A stretch of DNA of 64,000 nt from Nereocystis luetkeana (taxonomy: Eukaryota > Sar > Phaeophyceae > Laminariales > Laminariaceae). Position numbers and translations under genes: made by a program. This document shows, piece after piece, positions 44,933-57,389 of this stretch (the first letter of the stretch is position 1; every line of letters begins with the position of its first letter). The notes under the pieces were generated by a model. It did not search any database. It saw nothing but the letters and a program-made list of their open reading frames with translations, and had not been told where the DNA came from. The stretch lies in NCBI GenBank assembly GCA_031213475.1, contig JARUPZ010000001.1, positions 21,110,933-21,174,932 on the forward strand. Reading direction: 5' to 3'.

Positions 44933-45643
44933 AGGACTTACGGTATTCATTAATACCTATATATTTCACCATTTTTACTAACAATATTTTGGTCCTATTG
45001 ACTATGTCCCCCGTTATAATATTCGCTCGCTATTTATCCGACTAACGGGCATTTAATGTGGATGAATCATTAATACATATGGATGTGTGTTCCGACTCTT
45101 AAGGTCGACAGTATCCGTATCGTAAAAATTTTGAATGCATCCCCTGGACCAACGTTTCGCGGGTCTTCACAACTCTAAAAGGCCACCACAATTGAAATTA
45201 CGAGAGCAAACCGTGTCTGCCCTACACGAAAGAATGGATTCACTGCTTAAATTCAACAGTCAAAATAGAACAAAATGCCCGACAGGGTTGACGGCGTTGA
45301 GCACCAAACTCGGACAAACCGCCACAAGCAGCCCAGTAGCGTTGTTCCAGCGAAAATTCGATTGTGTTCAAACCAGCAAAGCAAACGAGGTTCGCTATCC
45401 TTTCATGGACTGACGGTACTCCCTCAATCGGGATCCCCCATGGCATTCAGTTGTCCGTTCCGAAATGTCTGGCCCGAACGCCCTTTACTGATCGTATCCG
45501 AAGATTTGCCGCCGTCCTTGGTAGATTCTTCGCTAAATACGACCTCTTCGTATTCAGGTCAAAATAGCCAGTGTGGAATCGTATTCGCCGACTTCTATCT
45601 GCTTCACATACATGCTCCTGTAACAGCGAGCTATGGTGCCCTA
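44933..45643. other. Intergenic DNA with a decayed MITE half
   Basis: At ~44945-45025 the sequence TAATACCTATATATTTCACC ... GGTCCTATTGACTATGTCCCCC resembles the MITE at 52749-52859. Nothing else is assigned. Confidence 0.45.
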
Positions 45644-45704
45644 TGGTTGTGCTGGATGTCGACGGGTAGAAAGAACGGTTTAATGTGAAGAACACACACA
45701 CACA
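45644..45704 (+). mobile_element. Very short LINE tail (solo tail 5)
   Basis: Only the last ~60 bp of the LINE: TGGTTGTGCTGGATGTCGAC to GAAGAAC(AC)n. An extreme 5' truncation. Confidence 0.85.
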
Positions 45705-45905
45705 TAAAAAGAGAGTTTGTTCCAACTAGGGAAACCATTTTCCACAAACGACTAAAACGAATCGATGTTCGCTGTCCGGGTATGACTGCACATTATCAGT
45801 GGGAGAGCCCCAACAAAAATCAATTTCACAAGGTTTGGCTCAAACGTCCTACCCTGATTGTACCACATGCTGTCTCTCCGGTCTCGGTTGATCCCCCCCT
45901 ATATA

Positions 45906-46064
45906 GTGCACACTGCACACGTGGCAACGTAGTATCTCTGTGGCGTAGCTTTGTGACCACATAACTTGTATCTCTTCTAGGATTGAAGAATCGGCACGGA
46001 CACTAGTTGTGCTGGATGTCGACGGGTAGAAATAACGGTTTAATGTGAAGAACACACACACACA
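45906..46064 (+). mobile_element. LINE tail (solo tail 6)
   Basis: The last ~155 bp of the LINE plus its (AC)n tail, starting GTGCACACTGCACACGTGGC. Confidence 0.87.
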
Positions 46065-46557
46065 TATATATGAGCTATGGTTATTCATTTATTACAGCGA
46101 GTGTGATTTTGTTTTTCTCGCGGACTTCTGTCTGCTCACGGTTTAGGGTATTATGAAAGGATGGACGTTGAACAGAGATACCCCTGGTTAAGTGAAGAAA
46201 TGTCTGCCGTGCGTAACCTATTTTCATGACGTAGCAAAACCGTGTGCCTTGTGGTTGGTGGGAAAAAGCTCCTGCATAAAGCGCAAATCGTTTTGATAAC
46301 TTGATACCTGGTACGAAATACTGGTCGATAAACGCGTGATAACCGAGGCCAGACGAGATACGTCAAGTACCAACTACGTGGATTGTCGATAAAAAGAAGG
46401 GATGCGTATTTCCCGGTAGCGGTAATTACCCGAAATTAATAGGGCTCGAGGTAATAATTTTTTTCAGAGGAAATTCTTTGCGTCCCCTATCCCCGGGCAA
46501 ATAACGCCTCCATATAGAATGGAAACCCCCGTTTTTTTTTCAAACGCTGCTAAGCTG
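46065..46557. other. Unassigned DNA
   Basis: No gene or known repeat is seen. It contains one TACCTGGTA motif at 46304. Confidence 0.4.
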
Positions 46558-46787
46558 TGCACTTGCGACTATTTGGGAATGTAGCGCTGCCCATTGCGTT
46601 GCGTACGCATGTGATGTTTTGCTGCGAGGAATTGGATGTTATGGCGAGCGGAATCATCGAAGGAATGTACTATGCACTTGCGACTATTTGGGAATGTAGC
46701 GCTGCCCATTGCGTTGCGTACGCATGTGATGTTTTGCTGCGAGGAATTGGATGTTATGGCGAGCGGAATCATCGAAGGAATGTACTA
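46558..46787 (+). repeat. Exact 115-bp tandem duplication
   Basis: Two adjacent copies starting TGCACTTGCGACTATTTGGG at 46558 and 46673 show no difference that I can find. It could be a very recent duplication or an assembly artefact. Confidence 0.93.
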
Positions 46788-48012
46788 TTAATACAATATA
46801 AAATATAATCATATATATGAGCTGACATATTCGAATGGAAAGGGTGAACTCGGCGCAGATGCAGCTGGGACGCTGGGATTTCGTTGAGGCGTCCAGCGTC
46901 CATGTTTACAGTTTCTAGTCGCGGATAAGGTCGCGATCGCTACACGCGTACGAAGCAGCGCACTGCTGTAACTGCTCACTTCCTGCTTTGCGCTTTGTGT
47001 TGCTGATTTACCTCGCGACATATCATAAGTATATTCGTACATGAGAGATCGCTATCAGTACTACGGCAGTAGTCCTACTATTCCAGTATCAAATTGCTGC
47101 AGGACGAAATCAACGAGGACATGAACAATTAAAAATCAACTGAAACCGATGAACATTAAATTTTACTAAAGTACTTGCATTGTGCGCAACTGCTACTACT
47201 GCTGTGCACCTGGTGCCGGTAGAGTGAAAATGATCGAAAATGTCTGTCCGAAGGCCTGAACGAATCTTATACTTGTGCTTTATGTAGTGCATGGGCCACC
47301 CGGGGATGATATTTTTTGTCCCCCCCCCAAAATTACGCCTTTTTTTCTTCGAACGAGAGGAAATAGGGGAAATTTTTTGGAAAAGCTGAAAAAGGCTGTT
47401 TCCCGGAAATTTTTGGGTTCCGGGTGAGGAAATACGCATCCCTGATAAAAAGTGTGTATGCAAATTCCATGTAAATACTCGAATGATCCAATAGCTCCAC
47501 GGAGATAACCTGGTATTATAATTGGTGTAGAAATGTACATACCTGGTACCCAATACTTTTGGAGTGCGAGTACCTTGTATACCCGAACGTCGATCATCGG
47601 GTACGTGGGGCTTGTGGCGTGGGTACACGTGCGTCAAGTGTGCGCACGTACTTGGTTTTGTTTTCAGATGTTTGCTTTCCAAGTGCGTTGGTCGTGCATT
47701 TGCTACAAAAAAACGTTTTGTTGCCTGTCTTCCCCTGCTGCAGCCCAAACAGTCGATCATAACAACAACTGTACTTCTTGATTTTTTTCGATAAATAACG
47801 CAGATCTGAAGTGAAGTAGATGCCTGGGTTTTCGCCTTGATTGCGTATGGCCCCCGCATTACGCTCACTGAACTCGAGCATTGAAACGGCTGAGAATCTG
47901 TTCGAGTATCACCAGAGAGATGTGGTTTAGAGTGGGTCTCGACTGTAGATGTTGTCCACAAGTTGAGTCAACTCAACGAGACCTGCAACCTTGTCATGCC
48001 CGTATTATATGC
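46788..48012. other. Unassigned DNA, one long minus frame
   Basis: A minus-strand frame is open over 47110-47961 but has no clear ATG near its start and unusual composition. No splice structure or family is recognised, so it is not called as a gene. Confidence 0.4.
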
Positions 48013-48903
48013 CAGGCGCTTCGCGCGGTGAGTGGTTCAGTCCGCTACGCTCGCTCGCTACGAGCATGTAAACGGAGCTGACTGCCCGTACAATATTTGC
48101 CGAACAGGCCGTTCGCAAGATCTACAACGACATCCAGGAAAACAATCCCCACGCCGCAAGCATTTAGATACCTATCAGGTACGTATTAAGTTCCTCTTTC
48201 CAAACATGTACAAAAAATAAAGCACAGAAAGCTACAGAACCGCAGCCCCAATCGTGGAGAAAACAAAAATGTGGATCGGATGAATCAAGTCGCGTGCCCT
48301 CTGCTGTATATTCATCCCGGCTTCTTTATGCACTGTGCGGCCATAAAAAAACAATTTCAAAACAACGGCACTTCTCTCAGCCTCGTCCGGTTCCCGGCCC
48401 TCTCGCCATATCCTAGGCATTGATTTGGGCCCATCAATGCTTTCCTGCCTCTCTGCCACAATACGCCCGGTTGCCCGCGTCGTGCGAAGCCCGGTGATCA
48501 CCTTGGCCCTTATTCGTCGGCGCGACAAATACCATTTTGCACACCCGAACGACGCCTATAGACTCGTGCCTAGAATACCCTATCACGCACTATTAATAGG
48601 AGGCCAGACATAACCCGTTTCTGCTTCCCTCGTGTCTCGACGGTGACGAAGCGGCTAGTCACAAAAAAAACAAAATGCCACCGCGCTCATTTCAGCCCCC
48701 CCCCTCTACCCGGCAGGAACCCCTTAAACCTTTGACGGCGATGTGCTCACTTGCGGTTCCCTGATCTGGATACACTCATGCACACGAAACTACGGAACGA
48801 CAAGTGAAACAAGTATCTCATCGGTAAGTGACAGAAGGAGGCGGTGCCCACGTGGGATCTCCATAGTATATGTCAGGAATGTACCCAACGAGCACGTTCA
48901 AGA
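48013..48903 (-). mobile_element. Diverged Helitron/Helentron-like copy
   Basis: The order of blocks is as at 7989-9101: AGGCGCTTCGCGC, CGCTACGCTCGCT, CAGCCTCGTCCGGTT, CTCTGCCACAATACGCCCGG, CCCCCCTCTACCCGGCAG, then GAGCACGTTCA. Many substitutions. The GCGGGCGGC hairpin is lost, so this is an older family member. Confidence 0.6.
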
Positions 48904-49463
48904 GGAAGCGATGTATGTGTGTCCAAAACGGGGTGCAGAATTCTGAAGCCGTTCTCATTTGAGAGTTTTTCTTCAGGAACTATCAAGTATGTATTGCTTT
49001 TTTTAACGTCACCATACAGAGCTGTTCTGTCACAATTTGTGAACATGTTCAGAAGCAATCAGAAAACTATAAACTTCACATACTTCATAAGGAACCTACC
49101 TAGGAAACGTGGAAGTTCCAGCATGAATAAGTATATATATGGCAAACTATGTGATTGAAAACAATATTGTTAGCCCTACTCCTTTTAGACTGTTCAACAC
49201 CTTTTAGACTTCGGGTAATAATGCTGGCTCTCGGGAACACTATCCCCCGACGTGTTGTCACCGTCTTAACGCATGCATACAACCAAAAGAAATAATGGCC
49301 TGGGGCGCGTTTTTGTGACCAACGTATTTATTTGTGCCTATATACAAATAAATAGCGAGTTGAAACACTACAGAAGAGCCTGGTTACTTGCGATGTAGAA
49401 AGGAAGGTACTTTGCACCTTTCAGGACTGCAGCCCCGAGTTGGGGACAAAACATACATACATA
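48904..49463. other. Unassigned AT-rich DNA
   Basis: No gene is seen. 49420-49450 (TTTCAGGACTGCAGCCCCGAG) is a fragment of the piggyBac-like MITE. Confidence 0.45.
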
Positions 49464-49931
49464 TTATTTCGAAAAGTGTGTACAGAAAATGGACAAAAGT
49501 GTAGATAATATTTCGCTAAAAAAACACGCACGCTGGATAATATATATAGTCCGAAGTCCAAAGGTATAACCGTATGTACAGTTCGTCGGTATTTCCAGTG
49601 GGATTTTCGCACCATTCGACACACAGTAGTAGCAATGGTCGGCCTGATACCGACACATACCGGAGGGTGCAGAGCTGGCATCAAAGCTGAAATTATGTAC
49701 CCGGTATTCGTTTCCAAATTGTTTCAACACGTACGTGATTCCACTCGATATTTTGATATTTTCAAGCTTAAGAAGGGGCTCCATATTTTTATACGTTAAT
49801 TCTTCATACCTTTTACGATAAAGGTAGGCAATTTGTTTTGCTCGAAACGAACGTATATGATCACCACACCCACGAAACGAAGTAGAGCACCTTTTGATTA
49901 TTCGGTTATTTTCTGAGGAAACTCCAGACAT
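49464..49931 (-). CDS. Unidentified 155-residue protein or exon
   Basis: ATG at 49931 to the stop at 49464. The middle (about residues 50-125) looks protein-like: MEPLLKLENIKISSGITYVL, then GMCRYQADHCYYC. It has several Cys, balanced composition and no low complexity, unlike the surrounding frames. No family is recognised. The region is AT-rich relative to the window. It may be an exon of a larger gene, a remnant of a viral or element gene, or a chance frame. Confidence 0.3.
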   Translation of the reverse strand: MSGVSSENNRIIKRCSTSFRGCGDHIRSFRAKQIAYLYRKRYEELTYKNMEPLLKLENIKISSGITYVLKQFGNEYRVHNFSFDASSAPSGMCRYQADHCYYCVSNGAKIPLEIPTNCTYGYTFGLRTIYIIQRACFFSEILSTLLSIFCTHFSK

Positions 49932-50840
49932 AATTTTATTTCAAGTTGGGCGAAACGGAGCTGCCCAAGCGTTGGCAGATACGTGGAGGCGTTCCACGAT
50001 AGAGGTCGAATCTAATTTCTCTGAGGCTCTTCACATGAGGAGCTCCGTATCTCACCCGAAAAAAAAATTTTACAGCAAAAATAAATTGCTTCCCGATCAT
50101 TAATCCCATGGTCCAACTATTATAAATATACAAAAAAAATCTTCTTTCGAAGCAAAATTGGAATTAATTCCGACGATTTGGGTTAGTAGCAGAAATAAAT
50201 GTGATACCTCTACAGTAGAACGCGTGCATGGTGGTTATCTCGGCCGGGCACGCTCAACGGGAGTGAGTATAGTCGCAACTGGAAGTGTCAATATCCAAGA
50301 AATATTCATCGGGAGCAGCATTTTCCGGCAATATAAATCGTAAACAAACGTAGAATACGGAACAATACTCGTACGCACAATATCACACACCCTGGAACGC
50401 AGTTACTCTTTGTTCTTTTTCGAAACTGGGACTACAGTCCCACGGGAAAATACCGTTAAATAATGTAGTGGAGAGTTTCGTTTCTGGCGCGTCGCTCGGT
50501 GCTCGCCCCTTCCTCCTAGTGCATAAAATCGGATTTGACTCCCGCACCAGGGGGCTCTTAATCTTCCGTGTCAAGGTCGTTCCTAAAAAATACATTCGAG
50601 ACGCAAGAAGCTTGCGATGTTCTATGTTCTCCAACTGTAAGAAGACGGAAGTTGAGATCAAGTCCGAGGGCGCCCTAACATCACTATATTAATATTAACA
50701 CCTCCTGAAGAAAAACGTGGTGGGAATGGTAGGGAAAACTGTAACTAACTACAGCACGATTTGAGATGAAATAACAGTCCCTAGTTTTGTCTTTTTGAAC
50801 TGCGTCTTTTTAACGACCCCTCGAGTTCATCTTAGTCTCA
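49932..50840. other. Unassigned DNA
   Basis: Short frames only. No repeat family is recognised. Confidence 0.4.
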
Positions 50841-51077
50841 TTCTTGTCGGAGAGAGTTTTTTTTCACAATTTCCAAGGTTTGCAAATAGTCGGAGAGATA
50901 CATCAGTATACGGAGTCGTTCTGTCACTATTATTCGCGAAATTCTCCAGAAGCACGAAATCGAGTTCGTTAAATTGCGCATAATATATATTTCGAAAATA
51001 TTATTGTGAAAAACTTCAATATTGATCATTAGCGCGAAATATATGTTGAAATTATGGGAAAGAAATCTCCGATAAGA
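50841..51077. mobile_element. Longer relative of the ATCGGAGAGC MITE
   Basis: TTCTTGTCGGAGAGAG at the left and CTCCGATAAGA at the right, with the internal ATACGGAGTCGTTCTG block shared with 24806-24939. It is about 100 bp longer than that copy and decayed. Confidence 0.7.
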
Positions 51078-52336
51078 TTTGTTTCTTTCGGGAAGGTTAT
51101 GAGTGATCCATGCTGAAGAGCATGCTGCACATTGTCGGATGGCAAGAGAAATAATAATAATGACCCTTAGCCTCTTGCTTGGTTTTTCATTTTCATCTGT
51201 TGTTATACCTGGTAGGTGAGATATGGAACCAAAAATGTTTCATTTATAGATCGCCCCAGTAAAAATCGACAAAATGGAACCCCAGGAAAAATACGTGTAT
51301 CCATAATTAGAAGTATACTCCTTGCTGGTTTCCGGCGAAAGACAAACACGGACGCACGATCTGGAAGCCGAACTGCATGCGCACCACTTGGACCTTGCCA
51401 CAACTGGAGAGTGCTTAATGACACTCTGCTGCTCTACAAGGCAGTGTCATCCCCCAAGGCCATTTACTGATCATGGGTAATCGCGCAAAGCTCAGTCAGT
51501 CTCTGGGCAAAGGAATACCGATTGCGTAGAAACGACATACAGAGTTATTAGCCGAGCGACTTGACTCACTGAACAGGGCTGAGAGAGGGCAACTGCTGAT
51601 TATCTCTCGCCGATTCAGGCGTTTCAACTCAACACGATTCTGGTACGTTGTGTATGCATAATTCAATGTTGTACTGACGCCTGCCTCTCGGACTGTTTGC
51701 TATGCGATTCGAATTCTAACTTCAGGTTTCTATCTTTCGGTAAATAAGGAATGGCCCCGCCGAATAGCTATGCAGTACGAATATGCGAACTCTGACGGTT
51801 TTGTTTTTCTATTTTAGAATCCGATGATCCAAGGTTTGGGATTGTGGGCCAAACGTCAACGACTTGGGGATTCATATTTATAAATCGACAAATTGCATGC
51901 TCCCTATCCGCGACAGTAAACATCAGTAGAACGATCGATGACTTGGATGGCGATACCGGCCGTTTAGCGACGTTTCATCGCGCCCCACGCGCCGTCGGGG
52001 GGCGGCACGTCTCTCCGTGGCCAGACAAAGATAGGCTGGCTCAGTCGCGCACTTATCGTGGACAGTCCCGAGGAGACGTACTCGCAGACCACACTGCCGT
52101 ACAGGAGCAGCAGCAGTCGCAGCAGCAGTGATGCAGAAAAACATAAAAGTATACATACCTGGTAAAAGTTAGTTCTGGCGCACTCGCCGTCTCTTCCCCA
52201 CCAAACCAGACGCAATCTTCCTTGACTGAAATGTCTGGGCCGTACGCGCAGTGCAGCGCACCCAGGGCGTCTGTTCGTGGCGCTTGACCACAACAACAGA
52301 AGTCTGTCTCGGCGTTTGATCGAATCTCTGCACGTT

Positions 52337-52337
<1 letters not shown>
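51078..52337. other. Unassigned DNA
   Basis: No gene is supported. A CAG-rich spot lies near 52105-52130. TACCTGGTA motifs occur at 51206 and 52156. The block at 51093-51160 (TTTCGGGAAGGTTATGAGTG, GCTGCACATTGTCGGATGGC) is repeated near 63515-63590. Confidence 0.45.

Positions 52338-52382
<45 letters not shown>
52338..52382 (+). repeat. (AT)n microsatellite
   Basis: About 22 uninterrupted AT dinucleotides. Confidence 0.97.
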
Positions 52383-52384
<2 letters not shown>

Positions 52385-52748
52385 CCCAGAGGAGACTGTT
52401 GCGACTTGGCAAGTTTACATCTCGAAAATCGAACCGCACAATAAAAGGTCTCAGCCAGGCCAACTTGAGTTGAAAGTTGGACGACAATTCGACTCATATC
52501 CACGGAAATGGCTACTGCTGTGACCGTTCCATATATGCCGTGTGAGTAAATGATAAATTGAGGTTCTATTTTACTATGTGTACACCCACGTGGTGCGAAG
52601 CTCATCCTGTGTTTGCCGAGGAATTCCTGTTTCTCCTCTCGAGCCCGTCGGTTACACCTACTATGTCACAGGTGTAGGATTCCCTCAAGGAGGCGTTTGC
52701 TGCCGATGTGACGGAAGCACTTGTTATTTGTGTAGTGTCACATGCACA

Positions 52749-52859
52749 CTAATACGGGGGACCATCGTTAATAGGACCTTAGGCGAACATAATAACCTAT
52801 ATATTCAACCATTTTTTCCAACAATATTTGGTCCTATTAACTATGGTCCCCCGTATTAG
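52749..52859. mobile_element. MITE with 30-bp near-perfect TIRs
   Basis: CTAATACGGGGGACCAT...AATAGGACC and its reverse complement at the right end differ at one position. 111 bp in total. No TSD longer than 2-3 bp can be defined; a TA target (Tc1/mariner type) is possible. A diverged relative lies near 44945-45025. Confidence 0.83.
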
Positions 52860-54617
52860 CGATGCTCAACCTACCAAAGCACTGCACGATGTCACGAAAT
52901 GAAGAGGGAGAAGACAAACTGGAACGGGAACATGTTTCGCCATGGGTAATGAGCGCAAAGGCATACCTCACTTGATTGAAAATCCGTTGGACGCAGTTTT
53001 GCATCTGAGCGTCTGCGAGCGACCGCGCTCGATCAAGCTGGCAACGGCGAGAGATGGACTAAAGCGCTACCAATATCCCTGAAGCCCATCGACCTCGACA
53101 ATCTAGGCCTACCTGACACGAAACTCCTCCTGTGTTGCATATCAGCAATTCTGTACGTTACTCGCCGCATAAAACAGTCCAACGCATCATCCCCGGCAGT
53201 AAGAGCGATGCCGGGTGAGCGACAAAAGCGGTCGACTATCGAGCAAGCGAGCTACTATGCATAGTCATCGATCGGACGACATTGCCTGCTGAGTTGCTCC
53301 CGACGACCATAACGCCTAGATAGACAAAAAAAACACCGTCCAAATCGCCACTACGGCATCTCTTCGACGACATCGTGGTTCTCCAGTCGCCGACACCTGA
53401 CCCGCTTGAATGGCTGTCTGATCGGGGCGCATCCCCGGGATGATGCGTAGGTCCGCCCTGTTGTTTGTACCGACGTGGAGGCTCATACCTCAGCAAAACG
53501 GGAGACCGACGAATATGTAGGCAATTTACCCGAGCGGCGTTTACCGCCTTTCTGCGGGTTTCAGTGATGTCAAGTGGTGTTGGTTTCAATATATCCGGGT
53601 CCCGCCATACTCAAACTCCTTCAGGAAGGGACTCCCGCTGCTGCTCTTGTTGAGTAGGACAAAAAATATGAACGCATATTTTAATAGAGTGGGCACGTCT
53701 AATTCGAGGTGCGTCAGCGCGAGAGGAAAGCCTGAAGCCTTGAGGGAAGCCTGAAGCCTTCTCGGGAAATACATGCAAGGTTAAACCTCAGCAACTTAAG
53801 GCCCTAGCCTTCAAGACACGACGCAGGCGTAAACATAATGAGATAGGCATAAATATAGGCGTATGCTTGACGCGCTTTCATTGGCTTTAAGCGTGCCTTT
53901 TCTTTCAATATGTTTGCCTAACAAAATGCCGGAGACGCGCCTGGAACCTTTCGGCAGCCCAAGACAGAGCCTACCTTGTTCCGAGTGGTTTTGTGTGTTA
54001 GGCTAATTGCCTCCAAAAATGTCTGAAACTCAAACTTGTTCCCCGGCCCAACGCAAATCCTATACTAATTTCAACCTGTCTGGTATCAACTGTTAAAATG
54101 ATTGACAAAATGCTTGACACCTGCTCAGCGCCGCCAAGAAAATATATTTACACTCAAATCAACCAGTTTGGTTTCAAGAGGTTGAAGGCCTGAAATAATG
54201 CATCCAAACGTATACCAGGTGCGTACAGGATTATCAACCAAAATTGAAACGTCACTCGGTCTCTTTTTCGTTTCTGCCCGAAGAAGTCGGTTGGTTTCGG
54301 TCGTTACGATATAAGAGGTGTATATATACCAGGTATCTATCAAAAACTCCGACCGAAACCGAAGATTTCCCCCTGATTTTGAGAGTCGAAGACAAATGTT
54401 ATTTTTCTTGTACCATAAACGTGTGTAAGCGCGCCTGACGCGTGCCTGGAGGACGATGGGCAAGATAGACACGAAAACAGTTGTTCGAGCACGCCTCTTT
54501 CAGGACTAGGCCTGATCATATAAAAGGAATTTTGGCCTGATATTCGACAGAAAAAGGGTAATATTTCGTCAATATGTCATTTATTTGGGACATGTATTTC
54601 GTTCATGGTCATTTTAT
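52860..54617. other. Unassigned DNA
   Basis: Short frames only. A small local duplication (GGGAAGCCTGAAGCCTT) lies at ~53727-53760. No gene is recognised. Confidence 0.4.
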
Positions 54618-54750
54618 TGTGGGGAGCTTGCCTGACTCTCGACCTGTGGTATCGTCCTGAAACCCATGCAAGCCACACAGACATGTGGGGAGCTTGCCTG
54701 ACTCTCGACTTGTGGTATCGTCCTGAAACCCATGCAAGCCACGCAGACAT
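54618..54750 (+). repeat. 66-bp tandem duplication
   Basis: GTGGGGAGCTTGCCTGACTC recurs at ~54618 and ~54684 with two or three substitutions. Confidence 0.88.
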
Positions 54751-55539
54751 GATGAGCCGTGTCGTCAGCGGTGTTTAGGGCGAGACCCACTATTATTGCC
54801 ATGCGGCAGGGCCACGAAACAGCCGCAGCCCGAGGTATCACCCGCTCCTATGACAAAGTAGACCACCCGCGCCGACTCGAACAGTTAGAAAGCTATAAAA
54901 AAACAGTTTTTTCATCGCTGTTTGTCTCGCGAAGCACACGAGCACCGACGAAGTCACAACTTCCCTCTGAAGTCCGATCGCTGCATTTCTGGTCATTACT
55001 TACTGAGTGGGGCGTTCGAGATAGCGCCAGCCACAAACTGAGTCATACGAAGAGTGGCGATTTTTTCGACGTTGACTGCAGATAGATGATTAAGCCGCTG
55101 GCAGTGGATGCCCGAGGAGGACTCAGGCCGCCGCTCGCGTGGTTTGCTGCCCTCCAGAGTTCATGTGGACCCTTGTGCGCTGTTGCAGTTCTTCACGAGA
55201 CGGCTCTATCCAGAGCGAACCAAACCAAAAATAGTATTTATCTGGTGTATTCGATCAGGGTTAATAAAATATTCGTGGATACAGTCCAATTGTTCCTATT
55301 TATTGTTTCGGTCTGTTTTCGTACGCGCCATCATGTCAGACTAGGTTGAAACTCGTGTGGCAGAATGCTTTTCCACTGTTCGATGAGCTGTGCTGCAGTG
55401 TGTTCAGTCATGACGCATGCGCATCTGGCTGTTTTTTATTGCTTTCATCTGTATATTATTCTCCACTGCGATTATTCGTCAGCTTCACTTTGTTGGAGCT
55501 TATCACGTCATGTCACCTCTGACTTGCACATGTTTTTTC
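54751..55539. other. Unassigned DNA
   Basis: Overlapping frames of up to 108 codons on the plus strand, with no recognisable motif. Confidence 0.4.
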
Positions 55540-55849
55540 TCCTTGGTTCTCCGTTTACAAGCAGTGGTGTTTTTTGTCATTGTTTTTTTTTTTTTTTTGC
55601 AGCTCGTTCTATTTCAAGTGTTGGCCACCTCGCATGCGGGGGGGGGGGCACGACAGATTGTTTCTCCTAGTTTTTGCTTTCGTTTTTATCCTTTTTCTTT
55701 TTCGATTTGCCTACTTTGTTTTTGTTTTCTCTTTGATTGTTTCTTTTCGTTTCACTATTTCATAGATTGCGTATGTCGTGCCTGTCGTATCTAGTATAAT
55801 GACATGGCTTTGCATTGCCTACTGCAGTCCATACTGCACACGTGGCAAC
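55540..55849 (+). mobile_element. LINE 3'-UTR fragment without tail (piece 7)
   Basis: It runs from CCTTGGTTCT...TTTACAAGCAGTGGTG through the poly(G)-CACGACAGATTG block to CACACGTGGCAAC. There the final ~130 bp and (AC)n tail are missing. Confidence 0.85.
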
Positions 55850-57389
55850 TTTCGTTCCCCTCGCTACCTCGGCAAGGAATGCTGCGAGGCATGCCCTAGG
55901 CTAATAGCGAGTGGAGTAGGGATTTCTGACGGGTGTAAGGCCGGACTCACCCTCAAGGAGTGATACCTTCTTGATGCTGCCTGTGGCCGCGAGGCTGAGG
56001 CGGCAGTAGAGTTGGGTCGTACGTGGTGCGTCAGGCACGGAGACGTACGATTCGCGCGTCTTTTTTAGGCAGCTGCGGCAGAGCAGCAATGCTCAATCGG
56101 GGTGTCCGTGCGCGGAGGCAGGCGCCACCACAGGCCACACTACGGCACAGTCTATTGCGCTGGTAGGAGGCTGGATTCGACGACGAGGGAGGAGGGAGAC
56201 TGAGCGTCGACGTGCAGGGAAGAGACGGATTGACCTCCCCCTGCGCGAGAATTTTTATTTTTCAGATCAGAACCGCAAGTGCGAGGAGCATTTTGTTTTT
56301 CAGGATGACGGAGAAAGGAAATCGGCTGGAAGGGAATGGCAACGAGTGCACGCGAAAAGGAGCGGGTGGCTTGGGCCAAGGCGATGAGGCGGCCATGAAG
56401 AGCGGCAGGAAGACGGTGCACGGAGACCCATGATCTGCGCGCACACCATCATCACGAGAGAAGCGGTCATAGTTTGTTTTTTCCTGGTATTGTTTTTCAC
56501 GAGGCAGAATAGTATCTACCGGTACTTGTTATTAACGTCGTCACTGGTCTTTGTAGTTTAACGAGTTGTATACCCTTCATGGGGAATAACCTACGCAATT
56601 ATCAGGGACGTGGTATCATAACTGGGCTGCACCTTTTTGTGTCTGACCATTCAGGAAGAGATAACGATCGTTGATATTCGTGTGGTAGTAAGGTTCGATT
56701 GCTCCTTTTTTCACTGCATATCCGCGAGTCTTCACTCTGACAGCACTCCAGATAGCAGGCAGGTGTGTTCTTCTTTCGTTTTCACGACTACCGTGCTTTT
56801 CGTACGGTGCAGGCAGCACTTCAGACAGCATCCACTGTAGTCAGCAGCCACGAGTTGGTTAGTGGTGGGAACGGGTGTACTCTATGTTACAGTTGAGAGG
56901 ATATATCCGTGGCCATGTTAGTTCAGTTTGCACATTGGTTTTAGCTCGTGTGCGCTTTCTTCGTCTCGTGTATTTTGAGGCAGCCGAATTTTCGTTTTTT
57001 TTTCGTTTTTCGGATCTTCCTAGGGCTCCAGCACCTTTTGTGTGACCACGGACTCCTTCGTCAGAGAGTTAATGTGAGAACAACAACAACAACAACAACA
57101 AAGAGGAAGGTTGTCGTAGGGGCAACCTGGTGTTTGGGGGGAAACGGATAGAAAGAATAAACCAGTGAAAGAACGAGAAGTCCGGGGGTTTCGATAATAA
57201 GGGAAAGGAATGTTTGGTACGGGGTAAAAAATAAATAGAAAGGAAAGTTCAGGATAATTGTAGGAGACGAGAAGGAGCAGCGGAATAAAGAAATGCAAAG
57301 CAAGCAACTGTAGAGTCGGGTGAAGAAGGGAGTCGTCGGGCAGCGTAGTAACCAGGGGATATAGCTAACGGGCGAGGCCCTGCACGAGC
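55850..57389. other. Unassigned DNA
   Basis: No gene is supported. An (AAC)n microsatellite lies at about 57078-57100. The sequence just before 57390 abuts LINE copy 3. Confidence 0.4.

Noticed and set aside
47110-47961. Minus-strand open frame of about 283 codons
   Set aside because: It has no ATG near its beginning, odd composition (Trp/His/Cys/Arg-rich) and no motif. A chance opening is more likely.
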